A stretch of 64,000 bases of DNA from G963662905 sp963676725 (GTDB taxonomy: Bacteria > Bacteroidota > Bacteroidia > Bacteroidales > WRLA01). The position numbers and the translations under genes were made by a program. Under the pieces are notes generated by a model. That model had not been told where the DNA came from. It made no database searches and saw only the letters and a program-made list of their open reading frames with translations. Within the stretch, counting starts at the first letter, position 1. Each line of letters starts with the position of its first letter. Where the stretch lies: the NCBI GenBank assembly GCA_963676725.1, contig OY781463.1, positions 2,666,001-2,730,000 of the forward strand, given 5' to 3'. Below, piece after piece: positions 46,751 to 56,491 of this stretch.

Positions 46751-48427
46751 CTATTTCACAAACTTAAAAGTAGCTTTCGTATTATTTGTTTGTATGCTTA
46801 AAAAATACATCCCTGAGGGCAAGGCATTCAGACCGTTCATAAAAAAGTCACCATTTCCGGCATTATGTTCGCTTTGTTTTATGATCCGGCCATTAATATC
46901 GCTTAAAGAACAAGAGATATCCCCTTGGATCCCATCATCGATTTTGATATGGATTTTATCTCGTACAGGATTGGAAGACAATAATTTAAAACCAGATTGG
47001 CTATTGAATACTGTCTGTGTCGATGCCAGATTTAAAGCGAGCTCAAAATCAGGGATCCCATAACCATATTCATCATCAGGGTTTTGATAAAAAGAAGAGC
47101 TTTTTTGGAGCACTTCAATAAAATGGTTTACACCCAACTGTGGCCAAGCTTGACGCAAAGAAGCCACAAGACCGGCAGCGATAGGTGAAGAAAAGGAGGT
47201 TCCATATCCGCCATAAACTGTATCATTCAGTAAGCTGGTTGAGGCAAGAATAGCACCACTTCCCTGCGCCATAATATCCGGTTTAATACGACCATCGGAG
47301 GTAGGGCCAACGGAGCTAAATGAAGCATAAAGCCCATCTTTGTCTACAGCACCAACGGTTATAATATGTTCTGCATCAGCCGGTGCGCCAATATAATGCC
47401 AAGCATCATTTCCCGAATTTCCGGCACTATTGCAAACCAAAATCCCTTTTTCGCCAGCTATGGAAGCGCCAATGGATATTGCTGTTGTTTTCCCATCCAT
47501 ATCAGCATAAGTGTGGTTCATTGTCGGATCATCAAATTCTGTATATCCCAATGACGAATTAATAACATCAGCGCCTAGGCTATCAGCAAACTCTGCGCCG
47601 CAAACCCAATTATATTCTTCAATTAGATATTCTGTTGGGCCATCCTCCGTGCGAATTAACCAATAAGAAGCCTCAGGAGCTGTACCAACAATCAATCCCG
47701 GCGACCAAGAAGCTATAGTTGAGAGCACACTACTGCCGTGCGAATGATTTCCTGGAGCAAAAACATCATTTCCGGGATTTACAAAATCGCGTGTTCCCAA
47801 AATACGACCTTGCGCCCAAGCACTATCAAAAACAGGCATTTGGTCAGCATTTACAAATCCCGCATCCAATACTGCGATGATCATGCCTTGCCCGGCATAG
47901 CCCAGTTCATGCAATTTTTCACCCTTCAACATATTGATTTGATTGGAAGCATATCCATAATCATAAATAGTGGTATGCACCAAAGTATTTTTCTCCTGAA
48001 CAGGCAAGACAGGTATAATGGATTCTTCCCGTAAGAATTTATCCTTTGCTTGATTTGGGGACGCAATGCCTGCCGGTTTTACAAAGACTGATTTCTCTAC
48101 AAAATTGAGTGCGAGTATCGCATCCAGCATCAGGTCATCAGAAATTTCAAAAACAGCACAATTAAGCCATTTTGATTGATTTAAAAGCTTTGCGCCCATT
48201 TCTTCCACAGCAGTGATATATTGAGGATTTACGGGCAAATCGGACTCATCAATACTAATACCAAGGCGGGCTCGACGTTCCAAAGCGCGTTCCGACAAAA
48301 ACCCTGAGGGTTCGCTAATGGAATAAGGATTATCATTTTTATCGGTAAAATAAACCGCATATTTTGCATCCTGGGCATACACTAAAGAAACGCTTATCAG
48401 TAGCAATCCGATCAATAATTTTCTCAT
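46751..48427 (-). CDS. T9SS-exported subtilisin-like (S8) serine protease
   Basis: 558 aa. Signal peptide (about 1-18, VYAQ), an N-terminal propeptide (about 20-130), and an S8 catalytic domain (about 170-455) with the Asp in AVLDAGF, His in GNHSHGSS and Ser in GTSFSSPIAAG. The last about 75 residues (LLSSNPVRDKI to KATFKFVK) are a T9SS type-A sorting domain, so the enzyme crosses the outer membrane through the type IX system and is surface-bound or released. The substrate is unknown; nutrient proteolysis is most common in the family. It is followed by the YicG-like gene. Confidence 0.92.
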   Translation of the reverse strand: MRKLLIGLLLISVSLVYAQDAKYAVYFTDKNDNPYSISEPSGFLSERALERRARLGISIDESDLPVNPQYITAVEEMGAKLLNQSKWLNCAVFEISDDLMLDAILALNFVEKSVFVKPAGIASPNQAKDKFLREESIIPVLPVQEKNTLVHTTIYDYGYASNQINMLKGEKLHELGYAGQGMIIAVLDAGFVNADQMPVFDSAWAQGRILGTRDFVNPGNDVFAPGNHSHGSSVLSTIASWSPGLIVGTAPEASYWLIRTEDGPTEYLIEEYNWVCGAEFADSLGADVINSSLGYTEFDDPTMNHTYADMDGKTTAISIGASIAGEKGILVCNSAGNSGNDAWHYIGAPADAEHIITVGAVDKDGLYASFSSVGPTSDGRIKPDIMAQGSGAILASTSLLNDTVYGGYGTSFSSPIAAGLVASLRQAWPQLGVNHFIEVLQKSSSFYQNPDDEYGYGIPDFELALNLASTQTVFNSQSGFKLLSSNPVRDKIHIKIDDGIQGDISCSLSDINGRIIKQSEHNAGNGDFFMNGLNALPSGMYFLSIQTNNTKATFKFVK

Positions 48428-48613
48428 GGTTTTATTTTCAAATGTTTGTATTTAATACATTGGTCATCAAAACAATAGCTTCATATCGGTGAATAAAAAC
48501 AAAGGCCTGTTGGCCAAAATTCTCTTTTCCAAAGGAAAACATTATTATTCAATAAATTAACACCGAAACACCGGCAAAGTTTACTCAAAAATAAAACTTT
48601 TTGGGAATAAAGC

Positions 48614-49675
48614 TCAAATTATTCTACCTCCGGCCAAAATTGCACCGGAACTATAAAGAACAGCCCATTGCCCTGATGCCGGAGCAAATACGGCTTCTTC
48701 CAAGAAAATATCGCAGGATAAATCATTTATTTTCAATCCCTTAACCTTATGATGCGTATCTTTTCCACGGATTTTCACGCTCACCCCCTGTTCAACAACA
48801 AGATCTCGTGTTTTTTGAAAATGCATTTGTTCTAATTGCAAATGATGCACAAACAATTTTGATTTTTCACCAACAATCAGTTGATTTTTTTGAAGGTCTT
48901 TTCGCAGCACAAAATCACTACCTAACTGATGGTTAATTATTTGACCAATAGTATAGAAAGCTAGGCCTTTGTGTTTGCCAAGTATTTCACCCTGAATTCC
49001 TACGATATTTCCTTGCTTGCTTTGGGGTACAAAACTTTTCTGTGCTTCCAAAAAACAATTTGGGCTCATACCATAGTTAAAACAGAGGTCAAAGCTTTCA
49101 TTTTTTTCAGAAACAAATTTCGGCAAATGCTTTTGGGCAATTTTCCGCACATCCGATTTCAGCATTTGCCCGAGAGGAAAACGACAAAGCTGCAAATGAT
49201 CCTGCTGCAAATGAAAAAGCATAAACGACTGATCTTTTGCAATATCAACAGCTTCTGACAAAAAAAAGCGTTCGTTTGAATACTGAATTTGCGCATAATG
49301 CCCACTGGCAATAAAATCTGCCCCACAATCTTTTGCCAAGTGCAGAAGTGCATCAAATTTTAATTTCGGATTGCATTGGATACAAGGGAAAGGCGTTTTT
49401 CCTTCCATAGTTTCCTTTAGAAAGGGATCAAGCACATGCTGATAAAATACATCAGAATAATTTCGCACAATGCATTGAATATTCAGGCATTTTGCGATGG
49501 CAGCCACATCCATCATTTGCTGTTGTGCAAAAGCCTGTATATATGGATTGCCCACTTTTTTCCAAAGATCTATATAAAGCCCAATTACATGAATACCAAC
49601 TGATTGAAGCAAGAAAGCAGCCACAGCACTATCCATTCCTCCACTCATTGCAATAATCGCCTTTTTCGAGCCCAT
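48614..49675 (-). CDS. mnmA: MnmA-like tRNA 2-thiouridine synthase
   Basis: 353 aa from the ATG at 49675 (MGSKKAIIAMSGGMDSAV). The frame is open 23 codons further upstream, but that would overlap the divergent kinase gene, and the P-loop normally starts within about 10 residues of the N-terminus. A TAAATTTG box on the - strand (49689-49682) also fits a start here. Motifs: ATP-PPase loop SGGMDS, Cys in PCIQCN, ASGHYA, KDQSFMLF and Cys in FDLCFN. MnmA thiolates U34 of Lys, Glu and Gln tRNAs. The sequence is divergent: the usual STGICF and YTIGQRKGL read SFDLCF and YTIGQIINH, so it may be a second, specialised paralogue rather than the housekeeping enzyme. Confidence 0.85.
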   Translation of the reverse strand: MGSKKAIIAMSGGMDSAVAAFLLQSVGIHVIGLYIDLWKKVGNPYIQAFAQQQMMDVAAIAKCLNIQCIVRNYSDVFYQHVLDPFLKETMEGKTPFPCIQCNPKLKFDALLHLAKDCGADFIASGHYAQIQYSNERFFLSEAVDIAKDQSFMLFHLQQDHLQLCRFPLGQMLKSDVRKIAQKHLPKFVSEKNESFDLCFNYGMSPNCFLEAQKSFVPQSKQGNIVGIQGEILGKHKGLAFYTIGQIINHQLGSDFVLRKDLQKNQLIVGEKSKLFVHHLQLEQMHFQKTRDLVVEQGVSVKIRGKDTHHKVKGLKINDLSCDIFLEEAVFAPASGQWAVLYSSGAILAGGRII

Positions 49676-49742
49676 AGGCTGCAAATTTAGAATTTCTCCC
49701 TTGAAACAGGCATACAATGAATTTTTTTTCTTATTTTGCATC

Positions 49743-52718
49743 ATGCATCAAAATAAGGACAGACTGAACATTAGCGTACTGTATGTAGAAGATGAAATTA
49801 TCTTTCGCGAGACTATTTCCTCCCTCCTAGAGCCAAGGATACGAGAACTTATCATGGCAAAAGATGGAGAAGAAGGCTTTGAGGCCTATAAAGTTCATCG
49901 TCCGGATATTGTGATTTCGGATATTTCCATGCCGCGCATGAATGGCCTGCGCATGTTAAAAAAAATAAAAAAAATAAATCCACAGGCAATTTGCATCATT
50001 ACAACATCCTATAGTGATACGAATTATTTTCTCGATGCTATTGATTTAGGTGTCAACCGATTTATTTTAAAACCATTTGACATACAAGAACTTATCAATA
50101 CCCTTAAAACACTTTCCAATTCGATTATTTATAAACAGCAATTAGAAGCTGAGGAAAAAAGACGCCTACAAACAGAAGAAGCATTACGGGAAAGTGAGGA
50201 GCGTTTCAGGTTAATGTTTCTAGAAATGCCCGGTGCCATTGTATTGGCACATCCCGAAAATGGAAAGATTATTGAAGCAAACAATGCTGCCCTGAAACTA
50301 TTCGGATACAGCAAAGAGGAGTTTTTAACATTCACACAAAAAGATATTACAGAAGACCACAATGAATTAATCGATGCCTTTAATGCCAAAGCAAAACAAA
50401 AAACCGATGGTTCCTCAATTGTTGGGGAGTTTAAGGTCAAATTAGCATCAGGCAAAAGCATTCCTGTAGAAATAAAGCAACGCTCGATTCATTATCATGG
50501 TTCTGAGATTTTCATTGGCTTTATTACAGATATAAGCAGCAGAAAGCAGCAAGAAGAAATGCGCCAAAGGTATCAGGAAGCATTGGAAAAACTCGTTCAA
50601 ATCAGAACAGAAGAACTGCAAAAATCCAATGAAGACTTAAAGACTAATATTATATCATTGCATAAAGCTCAGAAACAAATAGAAAACAGGAGTTTATCTG
50701 AGCATTTACTCTCTGAAATATCCAGCAATCTGGTAAATATACCACATTATGAACTAGACAATTACATTCGCAGCTCACTTCAAAAGCTAGGAGAATTTAA
50801 AAATGCGCGAAGCACTTTTGTCAGAATTCAGAATAAATCACAAACGATAAGGCAGATTTTCCGCTGGCATAGCAAAGATTGCCCGAATGCCACTTTAAGT
50901 GATGAAGAGTTGATTGAAAAACAAGCAGAACTTTGGAAGGCCATCAGTCGTTCAAAACACATTATTGTTGAGCCAGAAAACCAAGCAGAAGCAGAAAACA
51001 ATAATGCTCCGGCTTTGACCCAAGGATTGTATTACCAATTGCTTTATAATAATGAGTTTTATGGCTTTATTGGCATTGAGCACAGAAGACAGCAAACAAG
51101 ATTGTCGGAGCAAGACACATTTTTGCCAGGCATGCTTGGAGAGGTAATCTTGAATGCATTTTTCAGAAAACATGACCTTCTTCGAACACTCGAAAAAGAA
51201 GAAACAGCCCATGCGTTGATCAATGCAAATACTGAAATTATGCTCTTGATCGATAAAAATGCTAAAGTATTGGATCTTAACGATAAAGCGATTGAAAAGC
51301 TAAAGATTAATAAAGGAAGTTCATTATATACCTCCAATACAAAATTTATTACAGTCAAACGATTACGTTCCGCATTAAACGTTTTTGCCAATGGGAAAAA
51401 GATACAATTTACTGATACCTTTAAAGGGCAATATTATGAGCACACTTTTTATCCGGTTCTTGGAATCAACAGTATTATTGAACGTATCGCCATCCACAGC
51501 CGTGATATTACTCAAAAAGTAAAGGGAGAGCAGGAAATACAACGTCAGAACCAATTTCTAAACAGCTTGCTCGAAAGCATACCGAGTCCTGTTTTTATTA
51601 AAAATTTGGATGGATTTTTTATTGGCTGCAACCAGGAATTAGTAAGACTTACCGGAAAGCCAAAGGATCAAATCATTAGCAAAACACCTTATGACCTTTC
51701 CCCAAAAGAAATGGCAGACTTTTATACTCTGAAAGACAAAGAATTATATAAAAGCAAAGGCATTCAGAATTACGAATCAAAATTTATTGGTAAAAATGGC
51801 ATTATTCGCGACATTGCCTTTTATAAAAGTCTTTTTTATGATGGTGAGGGCAATCCAGATGGAATTATTGGCGTAATGATTGATATTACGAAAGTTAAAA
51901 AAGACGAAAAGCAATTACGCGAGTTGAATGAAAACCTTGAAAATCGCGTTAAAGAAGAACTCAGTAAGACAGAAAACCAAAGGCAATTACTGATTCAGAA
52001 ATCGAAACTGGAGTCTTTAGGGGAGCTTTCAGCAGGCATGGCCCATGAGATCAACCAGCCATTGGGCGGCATTTCTATGGGGTTGGAGAATATTTTATAT
52101 AAGCTCAACGACAATCGTTTAGACAGAGATTACCTTCGGTCAAAGATTGATTACCTTTTCGAGAACATATCCCGTATTAAGCAAATTATTAGTCATATAC
52201 GGACATTTTCACGGGATCAACAACATATCAGCAAAGAAAAAGTGTCCATCTCTGAAGTGATTAAAAATGCATTAATGCTTATTGAAGTACAATTTAAAAG
52301 CAATCAGGTGAACCTTATTATTAAGCATCCTGAAGAAGACTGCTTTTTTCTTGGGAACAAATACCGCACAGAACAGGTTTTGCTCAATTTACTCTCTAAT
52401 GCACGCGATGCGGTAAATCAAAAAGCCGTCTTAGATTCCTGCGAGCCCGGATATCAAAAAACGATTATTATTCGTTATTTTAGTACTTCAGAGCAATGCA
52501 TTATTGAGGTTTCGGATAATGGAACCGGCATAAAACCCGAAAACATTGGTCGCATCTTTGAGCCTTTCTATACTACAAAAAGCGATGGATCCGGCACAGG
52601 GCTTGGCCTCTCAATAAATTATGGCATAGTGCAAGATATGGGCGGTGAAATAAAAGTTGAAAGTAAAAATGGATTAAGTACCTTAATGCGCGTTATTTTT
52701 CCGAAATTTGTAGAGTAA
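49743..52718 (+). CDS. REC-PAS NtrB-like histidine kinase (kinase 1 of sigma54 operon)
   Basis: 991 aa from the ATG at 49743 (MHQNKDRLNISVLYVEDE); a longer frame to 49701 would add residues unlike a receiver start. N-terminal receiver (about 7-125, Asp in VISDISMP, LKPF), PAS (about 150-280), coiled coil, a GAF-like region (about 330-480), two more PAS domains (about 500-600, 610-725), a coiled coil, then a DctB/NtrB-type transmitter: H-box GMAHEINQPLGG (His near 767) and HATPase (LLSNARDAV, DNGTGIK, GTGLGL). No membrane segment is present. This class of kinase normally works with NtrC-family activators, and one is encoded three genes downstream. It is the first gene of a four-gene operon (gaps 36 bp, -17 bp, 7 bp). 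Confidence 0.92.
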   Translation: MHQNKDRLNISVLYVEDEIIFRETISSLLEPRIRELIMAKDGEEGFEAYKVHRPDIVISDISMPRMNGLRMLKKIKKINPQAICIITTSYSDTNYFLDAIDLGVNRFILKPFDIQELINTLKTLSNSIIYKQQLEAEEKRRLQTEEALRESEERFRLMFLEMPGAIVLAHPENGKIIEANNAALKLFGYSKEEFLTFTQKDITEDHNELIDAFNAKAKQKTDGSSIVGEFKVKLASGKSIPVEIKQRSIHYHGSEIFIGFITDISSRKQQEEMRQRYQEALEKLVQIRTEELQKSNEDLKTNIISLHKAQKQIENRSLSEHLLSEISSNLVNIPHYELDNYIRSSLQKLGEFKNARSTFVRIQNKSQTIRQIFRWHSKDCPNATLSDEELIEKQAELWKAISRSKHIIVEPENQAEAENNNAPALTQGLYYQLLYNNEFYGFIGIEHRRQQTRLSEQDTFLPGMLGEVILNAFFRKHDLLRTLEKEETAHALINANTEIMLLIDKNAKVLDLNDKAIEKLKINKGSSLYTSNTKFITVKRLRSALNVFANGKKIQFTDTFKGQYYEHTFYPVLGINSIIERIAIHSRDITQKVKGEQEIQRQNQFLNSLLESIPSPVFIKNLDGFFIGCNQELVRLTGKPKDQIISKTPYDLSPKEMADFYTLKDKELYKSKGIQNYESKFIGKNGIIRDIAFYKSLFYDGEGNPDGIIGVMIDITKVKKDEKQLRELNENLENRVKEELSKTENQRQLLIQKSKLESLGELSAGMAHEINQPLGGISMGLENILYKLNDNRLDRDYLRSKIDYLFENISRIKQIISHIRTFSRDQQHISKEKVSISEVIKNALMLIEVQFKSNQVNLIIKHPEEDCFFLGNKYRTEQVLLNLLSNARDAVNQKAVLDSCEPGYQKTIIIRYFSTSEQCIIEVSDNGTGIKPENIGRIFEPFYTTKSDGSGTGLGLSINYGIVQDMGGEIKVESKNGLSTLMRVIFPKFVE

Positions 52719-52754
52719 ACAGTATTTTAAGATAATTTAAGTAAGTTCTCTGCT

Positions 52755-53930
52755 ATGAAACAATTTAATTTTAAATTGCTCGTCATCGAAGATGATGAGC
52801 CTTCAAGAGCTTATTACGAGCAAATTATTAAGCCAATTGTGAAATATGTGCATTTTGCAAAAAATGCATTTGAAGGAATTCAACTGTTCAATCAACACCA
52901 ATATGACCTTATCCTTACGGACATTAATATGCCCGAAATGAATGGTTTAGACATGATTCAAAGGATAAAAACCAAACATATAGATCTTAAATTTGTTGTG
53001 ATGTCGGCCTACGGGCAATCCGATTTTTTTATCAGGGCAATTGAGCTTGGTGCAAAGGGATTTTTGCTAAAACCTGTTGACCGATTTAAAATCAGTGCTT
53101 TACTACAAGATTTTGGCAAACAAATCTCCTTAGAGAAGGAATATAAAAAGCAGCAGGAAGAAAATAAAAAGCAGAGGGCCTTACTGATGCAAAAGTCCAA
53201 ACTGGAATCACTCGGCAAACTTGCTTCCTGTATTGCCCATGAAATCAACCAACCTCTTGGTGGCATATCCATGGGTTTGGAAAACATACTTCAAAAAATT
53301 GATAATAAAGCAATAGACAATAAATACCTTCATCTAAAAATAGAGGCAATTAACGGGCATATTAGCCGGATCAATAACATACTGGAACACATCAGGACAT
53401 TCAGTATGATACAAAAAGACGATCTTAAAACCCGTTTCAACCTCAATGAAAGCATCCATAATGCCCTGAAACTATTTAAAACAGAGCTCCAAAACAACAA
53501 AACAGAGCTTACTGTCCACCTCAGCAAAGAGCCCTTGTTTGTCCGAGGGAATCGGTTTAGAATGGAACAAGTTATTATTAGCCTGATTAACAATGCAATA
53601 GAAGCAATAATAATCAAACAAAACGGACATAAGGATGCATATCAGAAAGAAATAAGCATTAAATCCGAGCTAATTAAAAGAAAAATAAAGGTCTGCATCA
53701 AAGACAATGGCATTGGCATTGACAGCAATAATATGGACAAAGTATTTGACCCCTTCTTTACAACAAAAAGTGCTCAAAAAGGCGGCGGGCTCGGTTTATC
53801 GGTTGTTTATGGCATTTTAAATGATATGGATGGAGACATAAGGGTAGAATCGGAAAAAGGAAAATTTACGGAATTTACACTAATTTTGCCAATAGCAACG
53901 GAAGAAAAGCAAGATGAACGAGAAGATTAA
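52755..53930 (+). CDS. REC-NtrB-like histidine kinase (kinase 2 of sigma54 operon)
   Basis: 391 aa. A receiver (about 7-125; EDDE, Asp in LTDINMP, LKPV) is linked by a short coiled coil to a HisKA with CIAHEINQPLGG (His near 161) and a HATPase (LINNAIEAI, DNGIGID, GGGLGL). There is no sensory domain, so input is expected through the receiver. The transmitter is a close relative of those in the genes before and after. Its 3' end overlaps the next start by 17 bp, implying coupled translation. Confidence 0.92.
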   Translation: MKQFNFKLLVIEDDEPSRAYYEQIIKPIVKYVHFAKNAFEGIQLFNQHQYDLILTDINMPEMNGLDMIQRIKTKHIDLKFVVMSAYGQSDFFIRAIELGAKGFLLKPVDRFKISALLQDFGKQISLEKEYKKQQEENKKQRALLMQKSKLESLGKLASCIAHEINQPLGGISMGLENILQKIDNKAIDNKYLHLKIEAINGHISRINNILEHIRTFSMIQKDDLKTRFNLNESIHNALKLFKTELQNNKTELTVHLSKEPLFVRGNRFRMEQVIISLINNAIEAIIIKQNGHKDAYQKEISIKSELIKRKIKVCIKDNGIGIDSNNMDKVFDPFFTTKSAQKGGGLGLSVVYGILNDMDGDIRVESEKGKFTEFTLILPIATEEKQDERED

Positions 53931-55071
53931 AATAAGCGTACTATTTGTTGAAGATGATCCAATTACTACGAGTTTCTATAAAAGGGTACTGGCACCTTTG
54001 GTGAGCGAGCTACTTATCGCCGATAATGGAAAAACCGGCGCTGAGCTCTATAAAGCACACCGCCCCGATTTGGTGATCACCGATGTGGCCATGCCAGTAA
54101 TGAATGGATTGGAAATGATAGAAGAAATACGAGCCTATGACCGTGAGGCACGTTTTATTATCATGTCGGCATTTGAGGAACCCCGAAAATTTATGGAAGA
54201 ACATCGGGTAGATAAAAATGATTTTCTGGCAAAACCCGTTGAAAGGAATAAACTTCAAATGCTGATTACAAAAGTATCCAGCATCATACAATTGGAAAAA
54301 GAAATTAAAACTGAGCGAGAAAAAAACAAGCATCAACAACAATTGCTGATCCATAAATCCAAATTAGAATCGCTCGGAAAACTCGCAGCAGGCATTGCCC
54401 ATGAAATCAATCAACCATTAGGCGGCATTGCAATGAGCATCGAGAATATGCATTATAAACTCAATGAGGAAGGAACCGATAAAAAATATTTCCACGATAA
54501 AATTGAGAGCATCAATGAAAATATAAACCGGATAAACCAAATCATTGAACATATTCGGGTCTTTTCCCGTGCACAGGGAAGCGAATTGAAAGTAGAATTT
54601 TCCGTAAAAGAAGCCATTTACAATGCCCTATCGCTTACGCAAACGCAGCTGCACAATAATGGAATTGAAACCGACTTAAAAACCTCCGATAAACCTTTTA
54701 TCGTTTTGGGCAATAAATTTAAACTCGAACAAGTTTTGATTAATCTGATCACGAATAGCAGGGACGCATTGATTCAAAAAAGGAAGAATTTTGATGATTC
54801 ATTCAAGCCCTTGCTGACCATACGCACACAGCAGAGCGGGCAAAATATACTGATAGATGTTGAAGATAACGGCAGCGGCATAGACAAAGACACCGCCCAA
54901 TTGATCTTTGACCCCTTCTTTACGACCAAATCTGAAGGTCAGGGAACCGGTTTAGGGCTCTCTATTTCCTACGGCATTATTAAAGAAATGCAAGGTGATA
55001 TAGAAGTCTTTAGCGAGCCCTCAAAAATGACCCGTTTACGAATTACACTTCCTATAATCACTAAAAGCTAG
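53914..55071 (+). CDS. REC-NtrB-like histidine kinase (kinase 3 of sigma54 operon)
   Basis: 385 aa with the same layout as the previous protein: receiver (about 7-120; EDD, Asp in ITDVAMP, AKPV), coiled coil, H-box GIAHEINQPLGG (His near 162) and HATPase (LITNSRDAL, DNGSGID, GTGLGL). Kinases 2 and 3 are diverged tandem duplicates. It ends 7 bp before the sigma54 activator and is its closest kinase gene. Confidence 0.92.
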   Translation: MNEKIKISVLFVEDDPITTSFYKRVLAPLVSELLIADNGKTGAELYKAHRPDLVITDVAMPVMNGLEMIEEIRAYDREARFIIMSAFEEPRKFMEEHRVDKNDFLAKPVERNKLQMLITKVSSIIQLEKEIKTEREKNKHQQQLLIHKSKLESLGKLAAGIAHEINQPLGGIAMSIENMHYKLNEEGTDKKYFHDKIESINENINRINQIIEHIRVFSRAQGSELKVEFSVKEAIYNALSLTQTQLHNNGIETDLKTSDKPFIVLGNKFKLEQVLINLITNSRDALIQKRKNFDDSFKPLLTIRTQQSGQNILIDVEDNGSGIDKDTAQLIFDPFFTTKSEGQGTGLGLSISYGIIKEMQGDIEVFSEPSKMTRLRITLPIITKS

Positions 55072-55078
55072 GCAAAAA

Positions 55079-56491
55079 ATGCAGAACGAAAGCAGAAACC
55101 AAAACCTCAGCATACTCATAATCGACGATGAAGCACTATATCGTGAAGAAATCGGCGAATTTCTTGGTGATCATAATTTTCGTGTATTAAAAGCTGCAAC
55201 GCCTTCCGAAGCTTTTCGGATTTTCAGGGAAGAAGAAGTAGATATCGCAATTCTGGATATCCGACTACCCGAAATGGACGGGCTCAGTATGCTAAAAAAA
55301 ATTAAGGAAGACTCTCCCGATACAGAAGTAATTATGATTAGTGGCCATGGCGATATGGATAGTGTAATCCAGGCCTTACGCTATGGCGCTACCGATTTCT
55401 TTTCCAAACCTTTTAGATTGGCGAATGTGCTGCACGCGATTGAGCGCACTAAACGCTTTTTGATGCTCTCAAAAAAATTACGCGAAGCAGAGCAAAGCTT
55501 CGATCTGATTAGCGCAAAGCTCAATGAAAAATACGGCCAGATCATTGTGGGCGATAGCAAAGCAATGAAAGATGTTACCGATCTTATTGCACGTGTTGCC
55601 AAAAGTGATGATACTTCTGTACTGATATTGGGCGAAAGCGGAACCGGTAAAGAACTTATTGCCAGGGCTATACACTATATGAGCAGTCGGAAAGACAAAT
55701 ATTTCTATGCTGTAAACAGCTCAGCAATTACAGAAAGCCTATTTGAAAGTGAGTTTTTTGGCCATAAAAAAGGCTCATTTACAGGGGCTTCCGACGATCG
55801 TGCCGGATGGTTCGAAATTGCGAATGGCGGAACACTCTTCCTTGATGAAATTGGTGATCTGCCCATGAACCTGCAAACAAAATTCCTGAGGGTTTTGGAA
55901 GAGAAAAAAATTAGCAGGGTTGGAACAACTACCGAAATCGATATTAATGTTCGGGTTGTTGCAGCGACTCATCAGGATTTGCGAAAATTGAGTGGCGAGA
56001 AAAATTTCAGGCTCGATCTATACCATCGCCTCAATTCTTTTGTGATAGAAGTGCCGCCTTTGCGCAGCAGAAAAGAAGACATTCCTTTGCTTCTGGAACA
56101 TTTTAGCCAGGAACATACACAAAAAATGAATAAAGCCAGCCTAAGCATCGACCCCTCTATTTATGAAGGACTGATGCAGTACAGTTTCCCTGGGAATATT
56201 CGCGAACTCAGGAATATGGTAGAGCGGGCTGTAATTCTTTGCGATGGCAAAAAACTAATGCCAAAACATTTTGAGCTCAATAAGCTCTTGCGCCAACCGG
56301 AGAACCTGCTTCGAAGCGATAATGAGATAATGAACCTTGATGTGATTGAAAGAAATGCAATCATCCAATCCCTGAAGCAATCCAATTACAATAAATCCCA
56401 GGCCAGCCGCTTATTGGGTATTAGCTTTCAATCCTTGGATCGCCGGATTAAAAAATTTAACCTCAAATTTGAGAAAAAACTAAGCATCTAA
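55079..56491 (+). CDS. NtrC-family sigma54-dependent response regulator
   Basis: 470 aa. Receiver (about 10-125; IDDE, Asp near 59 in ILDIRLP, SKPF), AAA+ domain (about 160-390) with Walker A GESGTGKE, the sigma54-contact loop GSFTGA (Ser in place of the common Ala, a tolerated variant), Walker B GTLFLDEIGDLP, and a Fis-type HTH (about 425-468, NKSQASRLLGISFQSLDRRI). Phosphorylated activators of this kind form hexamers at upstream sites and remodel sigma54 RNA polymerase. The three kinases upstream in the operon are the probable phosphate donors. A canonical sigma54 promoter lies 1.2 kb downstream (57706-57721). The last 25 nt of the gene are copied at 56934-56958 by a tandem duplication. Confidence 0.95.
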   Translation: MQNESRNQNLSILIIDDEALYREEIGEFLGDHNFRVLKAATPSEAFRIFREEEVDIAILDIRLPEMDGLSMLKKIKEDSPDTEVIMISGHGDMDSVIQALRYGATDFFSKPFRLANVLHAIERTKRFLMLSKKLREAEQSFDLISAKLNEKYGQIIVGDSKAMKDVTDLIARVAKSDDTSVLILGESGTGKELIARAIHYMSSRKDKYFYAVNSSAITESLFESEFFGHKKGSFTGASDDRAGWFEIANGGTLFLDEIGDLPMNLQTKFLRVLEEKKISRVGTTTEIDINVRVVAATHQDLRKLSGEKNFRLDLYHRLNSFVIEVPPLRSRKEDIPLLLEHFSQEHTQKMNKASLSIDPSIYEGLMQYSFPGNIRELRNMVERAVILCDGKKLMPKHFELNKLLRQPENLLRSDNEIMNLDVIERNAIIQSLKQSNYNKSQASRLLGISFQSLDRRIKKFNLKFEKKLSI

